A DNA stretch of 57,335 nucleotides, taken from Enterobacterales bacterium (GTDB lineage: Bacteria; Pseudomonadota; Gammaproteobacteria; Enterobacterales; Enterobacteriaceae). Positions within the stretch are counted from its first letter, which is position 1, and every line of letters begins with the position of its first letter. The DNA lies in NCBI GenBank assembly GCA_003864575.1, contig BHES01000008.1, positions 1 through 57,335 on the forward strand. The letters run 5' to 3'. Of this stretch, positions 49,618 to 57,335 are shown one piece after another. A model generated the notes under the pieces. The model saw nothing but the letters and a program-made list of their open reading frames with translations, searched no databases and was not told the DNA's origin. The translations under genes were made by a program, and so were the position numbers.

Positions 49618-50595
49618 TTATTGAACGTCGGCAATTTGCTGCATCAGGTCTTCATGACCTTTACCGAACTCATCACGCACGGATTGGGTGGCTTTGAAAT
49701 AGACTTCGCGGTCAATCTCATAAAACGTGACGCCGCCTGCTTTCATGGTGGCGAGAGAGGTGTCGTTATAGGTTTTCCACAGCTCGCGCTGCTCGTCCTG
49801 CGCCTCTTTTGCCAGTTTCAGCATCAGTTGCTGATCGTCTTTTGACAACTTGTCCCATTTCACTTTTGAATAGAGGAACAATTCGGGGATGATGAAGTGG
49901 CGGCTGTAGGTGTAGTTTTTCACCACCGGCAGATAGTTGTGGGCGACAAACGTTGGCGGGTTGTTTTCCGTACCGTCAATGACCCCGGTTTGCATTCCGC
50001 TAAACACCTCACTGACGCCCATCGCGACCGGATTGGCCCCCATCGCTTTGAGGGTAGCCAGCGCAATCGGGCTGCCCTGTACGCGGATTTTCATCCCTTT
50101 TAAATCTTCAGGTTTAACCACAGGCTGTTTGGTGATCAGGTTGCGGGTACCGCCATCCATCCAGCCGAGGAAGACCAGGCGTGATTTCGGGTCGTTAGTG
50201 ATCTTGTCGCCAATCTCTTTGCCGATGCTGCCGTCGAGCACCTTATGCATGTGGTTTTCGTCACGAAAGACGTAGGGCAGGGTAAAGACGTTGATCTCAG
50301 GCAGAATCGACGCCACTGGCGTCATCGAAACGCGGATGATATCCAGCGCACCGATCTGCGCTTGTTCTATCTCCTGTTTTTCATCCCCCAGAACGCCGCC
50401 GGGGAAGGTTTTTATCTCCAGTCTGCCGTCCGTTTGTTGTTTCAGTTTTTCACCCATGTGCTGTACGGCCACCACGTTCGGGTAACCCTGCGGATGAACA
50501 TCGGCGGCTTTGAGGGTCTGCGCCAGCAGGCTATGGCTGAACAAAAGGGTCGCGGAACTCAGGCAAAAGCTGAGAAGTGCTTGCTGCATTTTCAT
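49618..50595 (-). CDS. dctP: TRAP transporter periplasmic substrate-binding protein DctP
   Basis: The periplasmic binding protein of the TRAP system. The 325-residue product has a signal peptide (MKMQQALLSFCLSSATLLFSHSLLAQ). The DctP-family segments are present: FPGGVLGDEKQEIEQAQIGALD (in parts GGVLGDEKQEIEQ), the substrate-carboxylate arginine region GMKIRVQGSPI, and GVSEVFSGMQTGVIDGTENN (in parts EVFSGMQTGVIDG). The start follows GGAGAC; an earlier in-frame Met overlaps that site. The conserved Arg suggests an organic-acid ligand; identity unknown. Confidence 0.9.
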   Translation of the reverse strand: MKMQQALLSFCLSSATLLFSHSLLAQTLKAADVHPQGYPNVVAVQHMGEKLKQQTDGRLEIKTFPGGVLGDEKQEIEQAQIGALDIIRVSMTPVASILPEINVFTLPYVFRDENHMHKVLDGSIGKEIGDKITNDPKSRLVFLGWMDGGTRNLITKQPVVKPEDLKGMKIRVQGSPIALATLKAMGANPVAMGVSEVFSGMQTGVIDGTENNPPTFVAHNYLPVVKNYTYSRHFIIPELFLYSKVKWDKLSKDDQQLMLKLAKEAQDEQRELWKTYNDTSLATMKAGGVTFYEIDREVYFKATQSVRDEFGKGHEDLMQQIADVQ

Positions 50596-51037
50596 CAGTT
50601 TGTCTCCAGGGTACTTAGTCATTAAAGAAAATAGAAAAAACAGGGGAAATGAATGACATGATCAAAGGCTGCCGGTGTCCGGTCTGCGCCTTCATCAGCA
50701 ACATACCCGATTAGGAGTGCCGGTTATTTGCGCATTATCACAAACTGTAAACAGTTTTGAAATGATATTACTTAATATTTAAAACATTGTTTTAATGTTA
50801 CTAATGTCCGTCAGATGATTGATTTACGTGTTATTTTTTTCTAAAAATGTGAACTGCATGAGGTTATGGAATTTGCCTCTAAAGCGGAAAAAGCTTGTTT
50901 TCGGTCAATGACAGGGGGGCTGACAGCAGGGATAATGTAAATAATAATGAGAACCACTATCAATTCGAGCTTTTTGTTTGATATGATTTGGCGCTATTAA
51001 ACCCCCCGTACACATTGATTCTGGCTGGAGGCGACGC
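50596..51037. other. 442-bp divergent regulatory region between dctP and exbB
   Basis: No gene is seen here. The part next to dctP holds a half-conserved CRP-like element (TTTGC-GCATTA-TCACA, near 50727) that would suit a carbon-source transporter. The middle (50755-50840) is strongly AT-rich. A Fur-like box lies nearest exbB. No T-run hairpin is present. Confidence 0.5.
50943..50961. promoter_or_regulatory. Fur box upstream of exbB
   Basis: AATAATGAGAACCACTATC matches 15 of 19 bases of the Fur consensus, about 77 bases before exbB. It predicts iron repression of exbB-exbD, as is known in E. coli. Confidence 0.75.
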
Positions 51038-51985
51038 GTGAAAACGGCTCGCAATAAGATGAAAGATATGGCGTCAATTTTGATGTCATTAGTTTTGGTG
51101 GCAGGTCTTGGCGGCAACGCACTCGCGGCCCCTTCCTTACCGGCCGCAGAAGCCGTAACGCAAACCGCTCAACCGGCTGCCAGCACCAACGAAACTCCAG
51201 CGGCAATAACACCGGTCAGCACTTCTGTAGCGCCTGCTGAAGAAACGGCAGCGTTACCGGTTATACCTAAAGATCTCTCCATTCTCGGTATGTATCACCA
51301 CGCTGACGTGGTGGTGAAAACCGTGATGATTGGCCTGTTGTTAGCCTCCGTTGTCACCTGGACATTGCTGTTTAGCAAAGGTGCCGAAGTGTGGAGCGGC
51401 AAACGTCGCCTGCGTCGTGAGTTTGCCGCGCTGGAAACCGTTCGCACACTGGACGAAGCCACCGAGCAGGCTGAAAGCTTTGATGCCAACAGCATCAGTA
51501 GTCAGATGCTGCGCGATGCACGCAATGAACTCGAACTGTCTGCCGGTTCCACCGATAACGGCGGTATCAAAGATCGCACCGGTTTCCGTCTGGAGCGCCG
51601 CGTCAGCGCCGCCGGGCGTCATATGGGCCGCGGCAACGGTATTCTCGCTACCATCGGTGCTATTTCCCCGTTCGTCGGTCTGTTCGGAACCGTCTGGGGC
51701 ATCATGAACAGCTTTATCGGTATTGCGCAGACACAAACCACTAATCTGGCCGTTGTTGCACCGGGTATTGCTGAAGCGTTGCTGGCGACGGCTGTTGGCC
51801 TGGTGGCTGCGATCCCGGCGGTGGTGATTTACAACATCTTCGCCCGTACCATCGCCTCTTACCGCCATCAGGTGGGTGATGTGGCAGCGCAAATTTTACT
51901 GTTGCAGGGTCGTGATCTGGACTTAGCTGCCAGCGCAGGTGAAACGCCGCGTCCGCAGGCAGACCGCCAGCTACGCGTAGGGTAA
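51038..51985 (+). CDS. exbB: TonB-system energiser ExbB
   Basis: ExbB forms the inner-membrane proton channel that drives TonB. The 315-residue product is longer than the roughly 244-residue E. coli form. It has a cleavable-looking signal (SLVLVAGLGGNALA), then an Ala/Pro/Thr-rich linker of about 50 residues, before the first core helix (VVVKTVMIGLLLASVVTWTLLF). The conserved ISPFVGLFGTVWGIMNSF and the GIAEALLATAVGLVAAIPAVV helix follow. GGAGG supports the GTG start. Such extended ExbB proteins are common in several gammaproteobacteria. The stop is six bases before exbD. Confidence 0.94.
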   Translation: MKTARNKMKDMASILMSLVLVAGLGGNALAAPSLPAAEAVTQTAQPAASTNETPAAITPVSTSVAPAEETAALPVIPKDLSILGMYHHADVVVKTVMIGLLLASVVTWTLLFSKGAEVWSGKRRLRREFAALETVRTLDEATEQAESFDANSISSQMLRDARNELELSAGSTDNGGIKDRTGFRLERRVSAAGRHMGRGNGILATIGAISPFVGLFGTVWGIMNSFIGIAQTQTTNLAVVAPGIAEALLATAVGLVAAIPAVVIYNIFARTIASYRHQVGDVAAQILLLQGRDLDLAASAGETPRPQADRQLRVG

Positions 51986-51991
51986 TCAATC

Positions 51992-52423
51992 ATGGCCATA
52001 CGTTTAAACGACGATCTCGACGAAAGCGGTGAAATGCACGACATCAACGTCACGCCTTTTATCGACGTGATGTTGGTGTTGCTGATCATCTTCATGGTGG
52101 CCGCGCCACTGGCGACTGTTGATGTGCGGGTAGACTTACCTGCCTCGACGGCTAAACCGCAGCCGCGTCCGGAAAAACCAGTGTTCCTGACGGTGAAAGC
52201 CGACAAGCGACTCTATCTGGGCGACAGCGTCGTTGACCGCGATAACCTGACCGCGCAGCTTGACCAGCGCACGCAGGGCAACAAGCAGAGCACCATTTTC
52301 TTCCAGGCAGACAAGTCAGTCGATTATGAAACGCTGATGAGCGTGATGGATACCCTGCGTAAAGCGGGTTACCTGAAAGTCGGGTTGGTGGGTGCAGAGC
52401 AGATCGGGACGCCTGGCGCTTAA
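51992..52423 (+). CDS. exbD: TonB-system energiser ExbD
   Basis: ExbD works with ExbB and TonB to energise outer-membrane iron and cobalamin uptake. The 143-residue product has a short cytoplasmic N-terminus and one membrane helix, NVTPFIDVMLVLLIIFMVA, with the essential proton-carrying Asp in FIDV. A periplasmic domain follows (DVRVDLPAST to the C-terminus). It is cotranscribed with exbB behind the Fur box. Confidence 0.96.
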   Translation: MAIRLNDDLDESGEMHDINVTPFIDVMLVLLIIFMVAAPLATVDVRVDLPASTAKPQPRPEKPVFLTVKADKRLYLGDSVVDRDNLTAQLDQRTQGNKQSTIFFQADKSVDYETLMSVMDTLRKAGYLKVGLVGAEQIGTPGA

Positions 52424-52447
52424 AAGCTTTGGTTCTTCGGCATTCAA

Positions 52448-52485
52448 TAAAAAATGGCCCGTGATGAAAATCCGGGCCATTTTTA
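52448..52485. terminator. Terminator between exbD and the shikimate-dehydrogenase-like gene
   Basis: A perfect 11-bp stem (AAAATGGCCCG with its complement) with an 11-base loop is flanked by As and Ts between convergent genes, so it can act in both directions. Confidence 0.88.
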
Positions 52486-52510
52486 TGGGCGTCATACTTC
52501 TTTTTCAGGA

Positions 52511-53329
52511 TCAGGCGCGTGCGTGAGCGGCCGCTGTCTCAATCAGTTCATCCGAAGGACGCTGGCCGGTGTACAACACGAACTGCTCAACTGCCTGGAG
52601 TGCAGCCACTTCATAGCCGGTGATCACCTGTTTGTTGTGTTTGAAGCCATAGCGAATCAGCGGCGTTTCTCCCGCAGACGCCACGACGTCAAACACGACG
52701 GAAGCGCGGTCAATGACGGCCGGTTCGAAGGCCAGAGTTTCAGCTTCCGGGCCACCGGCCATGCCGATGGGGGTGACGTTCACCAGCATATCAACGGCTA
52801 AGTCACCCACTTCACTTCTCCACTCATAGCCGTATTCCGCGGCCAGCGCACGGCCCGTTTGCTCGTTACGGGCAATGATATAACCCTTTTTGAAACCGGC
52901 ATCACGAATGGCTGCCACCACCGCTTTACCCATACCGCCGCTGCCGCGCAGGGCGAACACCGCGTCACGCGGAACCTGATACTGGTCCAGCAGTTTTGCC
53001 ACGGCAATGTAATCGGTGTTATAGGCACGCAGCACGCCGCCGTCGTTCACGATGGTGTTGACCGACTGGATAGCGGTGGCGGAAGGGTCGAGTTCATCGA
53101 GGAACGGAATGCAGACCTCTTTGAACGGCATCGAAACCGCACAACCGCGAATACCTAACGCTCGCACACCTTTCACGGCCGCTTCGATATCCTGGGTGGA
53201 GAAAGCTTTGTAGATGAAGTTTAGATCCAACGCCTGATACAAATAGTTGTGAAAACGTGTGCCGAAGTTGCCGGGACGCCCCGACAGTGACATACACAGT
53301 TGAGTGTCTTTGTTGATTTCGCGGCTCAT
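52511..53329 (-). CDS. Shikimate 5-dehydrogenase-like protein (SdhL group)
   Basis: The 272-residue product has the AroE fold. It has an N-terminal substrate domain with SLSGRPGNFG and the catalytic lysine in CAVSMPFKE (Lys70), then SVNTIVNDGG and NTDY with the paired Asp. An NAD(P) domain follows with ALRGSGGMGKA. The substrate loop differs from true AroE (LSGRPGNFGTRFHN where AroE has SxS and HSxSP-type motifs). It therefore probably belongs to the shikimate-dehydrogenase-like group with weak activity on shikimate. A strong AAGGAGG site precedes the ATG. It is divergent from alkB. Confidence 0.85.
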   Translation of the reverse strand: MSREINKDTQLCMSLSGRPGNFGTRFHNYLYQALDLNFIYKAFSTQDIEAAVKGVRALGIRGCAVSMPFKEVCIPFLDELDPSATAIQSVNTIVNDGGVLRAYNTDYIAVAKLLDQYQVPRDAVFALRGSGGMGKAVVAAIRDAGFKKGYIIARNEQTGRALAAEYGYEWRSEVGDLAVDMLVNVTPIGMAGGPEAETLAFEPAVIDRASVVFDVVASAGETPLIRYGFKHNKQVITGYEVAALQAVEQFVLYTGQRPSDELIETAAAHARA

Positions 53330-53450
53330 GATGCCTCCTTGATAAAAACTCGGTTAAATATGCTGACCAAACCTTAGCCGAAAGGTTGCTGCCGCTGCCA
53401 GCCCTAATTTCGCTGTTATACTTAAAGCATAACGTCTTCAGGAGGTGGAC

Positions 53451-54113
53451 ATGAATTTGGACCTTTTTGATCACCCTGATTTTCATCCGCGCTGGCGTGA
53501 AGAGTTGGCTCCTGGTGCGGTGGTGCTGCGCGGCGGAGCGCTAAAAGATGACTCGGCGCTGCTGGCAGAGATCGACCGTATCGCCGGTCTGGTGCCGTTT
53601 CAGTACCGCGCCACGCCGGGTGGATATGCCATGTCGGTTGCCATGACCAACTGCGGCGATGTCGGCTGGGTGACCGACCGTCAGGGATATCGCTATCAGG
53701 CCACGTCGCCTGAAAATCAACAGCCGTGGCCCGCGATGCCTGCGCTGTTTTACACCCTCGCGGCAGACGCAGCCGAACAGGCCGGTTTTGTTGGTTTCCA
53801 GCCGGATGCGTGCCTGATTAACCGCTATCAGCCGGGCGCAAAAATGTCGTTGCATCAGGACAAAGATGAGCACGACTTTGGCGCGCCAATTGTGTCAGTC
53901 TCACTGGGTTTGCCGGCGGTATTCCAGTTTGGCGGCATGGAACGTAGCGATGCCACCCAGCGCGTCGCGCTGATGCACGGTGACATTGTGGTGTGGGGCG
54001 GCCCGTCGCGGCTGCGCTATCACGGTATTTTGCCACTCAAAGCGGGCGAACATCCGCTGACGGGACAGTACCGTTTCAATCTGACCTTCAGAAATGCGGG
54101 CAGTCTGAGCTGA
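53451..54113 (+). CDS. alkB: DNA/RNA demethylase AlkB (2-oxoglutarate/Fe(II) dioxygenase)
   Basis: AlkB repairs 1-methyladenine and 3-methylcytosine by oxidative demethylation. The 220-residue product has the iron ligands His135-X-Asp137 (LHQDKDE) and His191 (RYHGI). The 2-oxoglutarate-binding arginines are in QYRFNLTFR (Arg208, Arg214). The CLINRYQPGAKM strand is typical. GGAGG lies four to five bases before the ATG; a GTG two codons earlier overlaps the ribosome-binding site. In E. coli alkB is paired with ada; no ada is seen nearby. Confidence 0.95.
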   Translation: MNLDLFDHPDFHPRWREELAPGAVVLRGGALKDDSALLAEIDRIAGLVPFQYRATPGGYAMSVAMTNCGDVGWVTDRQGYRYQATSPENQQPWPAMPALFYTLAADAAEQAGFVGFQPDACLINRYQPGAKMSLHQDKDEHDFGAPIVSVSLGLPAVFQFGGMERSDATQRVALMHGDIVVWGGPSRLRYHGILPLKAGEHPLTGQYRFNLTFRNAGSLS

Positions 54114-54207
54114 TCTGCGGTAAAGCGCAGGACTTTGGGCGCGAACTGCTTTAAACTGCGCGCTGCAAAATTTGACATGTTGAACGATTAATTAGGCGGT
54201 AATAGCG

Positions 54208-54690
54208 ATGAACGGGACAATCACAACCTGGTTTGAAGATAAAGGTTTCGGTTTTATCAAAGATGAAAACGGCGATAACCGTTATTTCCACGTGATTAAA
54301 GTCGCCAACCCAGAGCTGATTAAGAAAGACGCCGTGGTGACCTTCGAGCCGACCAACAACAACAAAGGCCTGTCGGCATTTGCAGTCAAAGTCGAGCCAG
54401 AGAGCCGCTACATTTTCATTGCCGGTGAGCGCATCAAAATCACCAGCATCAAGTCTTTCCTGGTTTACAGCGAAGAAGTGCCTGCGGAATCTCAGATCGA
54501 TAAAGAGAATGCCGTGCTGTCGGTGGGTCTGTTGATGAACCGCATCCGTCCGAAGGAAGAAGAAGAGAAGAAAGCCGAGACGCGCACGCTGAAAAAGCTG
54601 GCGGTCACCACCTTCCAAAACACCACGTTCATTTTTTCTGAAGACGAAATCGACGTTGATGACACCATGAAGATCCTCAAAGCGCTGTAA
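54208..54690 (+). CDS. Cold-shock-domain protein with an uncharacterised C-terminal extension
   Basis: The 160-residue product begins with a cold-shock OB-fold (about 1-65). RNP1 is KGFGFI and the RNP2-like strand is NRYFHVIK, which suggests single-strand nucleic-acid binding. The remaining 95 residues form no domain I recognise; they contain a charged helix (RPKEEEEKKAETRTLKKL). It is more than twice the length of a Csp protein. AGGCGG supports the ATG. It is not obviously in an operon: alkB ends 94 bases upstream and the next gene is convergent. Confidence 0.75.
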   Translation: MNGTITTWFEDKGFGFIKDENGDNRYFHVIKVANPELIKKDAVVTFEPTNNNKGLSAFAVKVEPESRYIFIAGERIKITSIKSFLVYSEEVPAESQIDKENAVLSVGLLMNRIRPKEEEEKKAETRTLKKLAVTTFQNTTFIFSEDEIDVDDTMKILKAL

Positions 54691-54756
54691 TTTGCGCGTC
54701 TGCCGGTGTGACGTTTTTCACTAACTTCGCCGCACCGGTCTGTTTTCTCCTCCTGA

Positions 54757-55722
54757 TTAATACGTCACTGTGACCAGCACCGTATCGCTGTAGCTGCCCG
54801 CGGGTGGATTAGCCTGACTGGCGTTGACCGTAGCGGTGTAGCCAATCGACTGCGACGCGCCGGTTCCCGTCATTGACGTATCCGTTGTCGCCGTCCACAC
54901 CGATGCATCTCCCTTAAATATCTGATATTGCAAATAACTGGTCACACTATTATTGGTGGCCGACATCTGGCGGAACTGCCCGCTGCTGGCGTTACTGCTG
55001 GTCAGGTTTACGCCGTACGTTGCGCCAAGGGTGCAGCGTACGCTGAGCGAATTCGACGTCACTGAGGCAAACCCACTTGGGAAGGCCGCCGAACCGAAAC
55101 TGACGTTCGGTGCGTTATCGATATAACAATAATTAGTGACCGTCAGGCTGACAGCAATCACCGTGGTTGCCGTGCCGTCGGTATAGACGCACAACCCCAG
55201 GGCACCGATGAAACAGATATGGTAGGTCCAGTTAATCGTAATGTTATCGGTATATAGACCGGCCTTCAGGTTGGCACCGGTTGCCGTTTTCAGATACAGC
55301 GGCATACTGCCGTCGCTGGCGTTGAACAGGCCGAGCAGGCCGAGCAAAGAGGTACTGCTCCAGGTTGTGGTGGCGCCGACGTTGACCGGCGTGGCGCAGG
55401 CGCTGTCCTGACAGATGATATAAGGCAGATATTCACTGTTGGCAGCGTTATACAGCTGCGCCGTGGTGCCGGACGCGTTAGACGTCGAGGCAATCTTGGC
55501 GGTGATGGTGTTCGTGGCCGCCAATGCCAGCAGGCTGCCGCTACAGGTGAACCCGCTGGTGGCGGTGACCATTTGAGGCGTGGCGGCAACGACAAACGAA
55601 GTTACCGACCCAAAACCTCCCGTCCCGGACGTACTGGTACAGGCCGCTTGCGCGCCCTGTAACCCGGCCCAAAACAGCAGAAGAGCAGTCAGCCCGCGTA
55701 ACGCCATTCTTAACAGTTTCAT
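54757..55722 (-). CDS. Spore coat protein U domain fimbrial subunit (CsuE-like tip adhesin)
   Basis: Probably the tip adhesin of a Csu-type (archaic) chaperone-usher pilus. The 321-residue product has a signal peptide (LTALLLFWAGLQGAQA). Two SCPU-type beta domains follow: about 30-185, rich in Thr, Ser and Ala with Cys pairs, and about 190-321, ending in the alternating SYSDTVLVTVTY donor-strand-like C-terminus. A two-domain subunit at the end of the operon is the CsuE arrangement. Its ATG overlaps the usher stop (ATGA), so it is translationally coupled to it. Confidence 0.82.
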   Translation of the reverse strand: MKLLRMALRGLTALLLFWAGLQGAQAACTSTSGTGGFGSVTSFVVAATPQMVTATSGFTCSGSLLALAATNTITAKIASTSNASGTTAQLYNAANSEYLPYIICQDSACATPVNVGATTTWSSTSLLGLLGLFNASDGSMPLYLKTATGANLKAGLYTDNITINWTYHICFIGALGLCVYTDGTATTVIAVSLTVTNYCYIDNAPNVSFGSAAFPSGFASVTSNSLSVRCTLGATYGVNLTSSNASSGQFRQMSATNNSVTSYLQYQIFKGDASVWTATTDTSMTGTGASQSIGYTATVNASQANPPAGSYSDTVLVTVTY

Positions 55723-57212
55723 TTCCTCTCTCCTGACGCCGCGTCCGGCTGGCAAACCAGCGGGCCGACCTGCTCAATACTGTGATGATTGCTGTTCAGG
55801 TCAAAGCCAATCCGGCATACCGAATTGTCCTCCTGACGGATACTCAACATGTTGTGCGGTTGCAAATTGGTGAAGTACGCCAGCCCGTCGTAGCCCACCA
55901 CCGTGGTTTGCTGGCTGTTCTGTTCGGTGACCAGCGTGCCGAGTTTCAGCGGCTGGCCGTGGATATCGTTGAGCCGGATACTGGCGGAAAGCACTTTTTT
56001 GACCGGGAAATTCACCACCACGCCGGTCCCTTCGCGTACTGACACGCTATCCGACACCCGGTTTGCGACCACATCGGCGGGCAGTTGCAGGGTATCGATA
56101 TCCACCTTGGCCGGATAGTAAGCGCTGACGTTGGGGATCAGCAGATGACCGTTTTTATCGGTATTGCCGAGTTTTTGATTCTCATACATCACAGGTACCC
56201 CGGCGTAGTTGTCGGTATCGACCACGATGAAGGCATCGTTAATCTTGTCCGACAGGAAAAAGTCATTCGCCATAAACACCACTGAACCGCTGAGATCAGC
56301 CCAGTTGGTGTACTCGCCGGTCTGTCCGTAGACTCCGCCCTGAATCGTGGTATAGCGCGATTTCCAGGTCGCATCGGCCTGCTGATACGGATCACTGCCG
56401 CCGGTGTAGGCCAGATTCCAGCCCAGCCCGCCGTCGGTCGGTGTGGTTTTGCTGGCACCTATCTGCTCCTGATAATGACCGGCGCTGTTGCGCTGTACGC
56501 CGGTGTTAACGCTGACGCCTCCGTCCAGCGGAATGATGAATTGCAGTTGCGCGCTGTAGCCATTTTCGCTGAGCGTCTTATTGAGGGATAAAAATAGACT
56601 GCTCTGGCCCCACAGCGAGCGGCTGTAGGAAAAGTTCAGCAGCCGGGTATGGCTTTGATCATAGGCTTCAACATCGTAATAGCCGATGCCAACGGTGCCG
56701 TTCGATGTTCCAAAAGGCGAGGTGCTGAAGGTCACCTGATCGGCCCGACGGCTGAGACGCGTGTCGCTGGTGTAAGAGGTTAAATCCTGATAACCCGGCG
56801 TGCGTGACGAGCGCAGCGCCGAGAGGCTGAAAAGGGTGGAGTAGTAGGAGTAACCCACCGTGTACTGGCTGCCATTTTTGTCTTTGGTGTCGCTGTCGGT
56901 GTTTGGCTGATTGCCATTCTGATTATCGTTATCTGGCAGGTCATTGATCGGGTTATTGGGGACGTTATTGATGTCGTTATTATTGTTGCCGTTGGTATCA
57001 AACTCACCGCTGGTCACCGGCGCATGGTTGGCCTGGCTCTGGCTACCCGACACGCTGAACGTTCCCCAGTGGCCGACGGCGACATCCGCGCCAATTCCGC
57101 CGAGCGCCAGCCCCTGCGTCGCTTCGCCATGGGTGGAGAGCGTCAGATAGTTGGTGATACCGTAGCGGTATATGCCGCTGAATGCCGCGTCAGAGTAGTC
57201 GGCGCTGTTGAT
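55719..57212 (-). pseudogene. Fimbrial outer-membrane usher (Csu type), C-terminal 498 residues; N-terminus cut off by an IS-like sequence
   Basis: The usher exports and assembles pilus subunits. The frame covers the middle and C-terminal barrel plus the C-terminal domains: YRYGITNYLTLSTHGE, RHYSRSL-like strands, YPAKVDIDTLQLPADV, GTGVVVNFPVKKVLSASIRL (in parts GTGVVVNFPV) and HSIEQVGPLVCQ. Full ushers exceed 800 residues with a signal and an N-terminal domain, neither of which is present. Upstream of codon INSADYSD the frame enters sequence resembling an IS200/IS605 end and hits a stop. An Asn/Asp-rich stretch (56874-56999) lies inside the barrel. It is followed by the SCPU adhesin gene. Confidence 0.75.
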
Positions 57213-57335
57213 CAAAACGCACTGAGCGCAAACCTCGCCCTTTCAGGGCGGGGATAAGTGGCGATTGAGGCGTTAGCCTCAAATGTTTTGACCGTATCTA
57301 ACAGGAAGCCCCGTCCTTTCCGCGTAGCGGCTGGC
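57213..57335. mobile_element. End of an IS200/IS605-like element (partial at window edge)
   Basis: Immediately 3' of a TTGAT pentamer (57208-57212) the usher coding sequence stops. DNA with sub-terminal hairpins begins there: CCTCGCCCT/AGGGCGGGG with one mismatch, then GAGGC-GTTA-GCCTC. A CAGGAAGCCCCGTCC segment follows, of the kind I recall near the 3' end of tnpB genes. IS200/IS605 elements insert 3' of short pentamers without target duplication and have no inverted repeats. No transposase ORF is inside the window, so the family call is provisional. Confidence 0.55.

Noticed and set aside
50725-50745. Full CRP site upstream of dctP
   Set aside because: Only one half (TCACA) is good; the other half matches three of five bases. 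It is mentioned only within the regulatory region.

Overview
The window is chromosomal DNA of a Gram-negative gammaproteobacterium of the order Enterobacterales. Most of it follows the Escherichia coli rpoD to exbBD neighbourhood, and the predicted proteins closely resemble their E. coli counterparts. Two dispersed palindromic repeats, an ExbB with a long N-terminal extension and a dga locus suggest the Serratia/Yersinia/Rahnella side of the order. I cannot name the genus.

Layout. Positions 1-158 hold the C-terminal end of an IS630-type transposase. The macromolecular-synthesis operon rpsU-dnaG-rpoD follows on the minus strand (364-4495), divergent from tsaD. Next come plsY/folB, uppP, cca, ygiM, ygiF-glnE, hldE, a yjeH-type amino-acid exporter, ubiK, and ribB behind an FMN riboswitch. 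A catabolic island (19242-26572) then interrupts the E. coli-like order: a LevR/DgaR-type sigma-54 activator, a -24/-12 promoter, four mannose-family PTS subunits, a PLP lyase and an aldolase. This matches a D-glucosaminate pathway. After it come ygiD and the minus-strand group tolC-ygiB-ygiC, with nudF-yqiB-cpdA-yqiA-parE running divergently. Then mdaB-ygiN (minus), parC, plsC and ftsP.

The last third is more variable. It has dkgA and a zinc alcohol dehydrogenase divergent from the AraC-type regulator yqhC, then yghB and metC. A complete DctPQM TRAP transporter follows, then exbB-exbD with a Fur box, a shikimate-dehydrogenase-like gene, alkB and a cold-shock-domain protein. The window closes with the 3' end of a chaperone-usher (Csu-type) fimbrial operon. 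Its usher appears to be interrupted at 57212 by the end of an IS200/IS605-like element that continues off the window.

The housekeeping blocks cover transcription and replication (rpoD, dnaG, parC, parE), translation and tRNA (rpsU, tsaD, cca), envelope and lipid synthesis (plsY, plsC, uppP, hldE, tolC, ftsP), nitrogen signalling (glnE) and cofactors (folB, ribB, ubiK). I see no CRISPR array, prophage, defence island, rRNA or tRNA gene. The features most worth following are the usher/IS junction with its Asn/Asp-rich loop, three short tandem or palindromic operator-like arrays (16317-16361, 36086-36137, 37182-37203), the phased direct repeats at yqhC, and the dga island.
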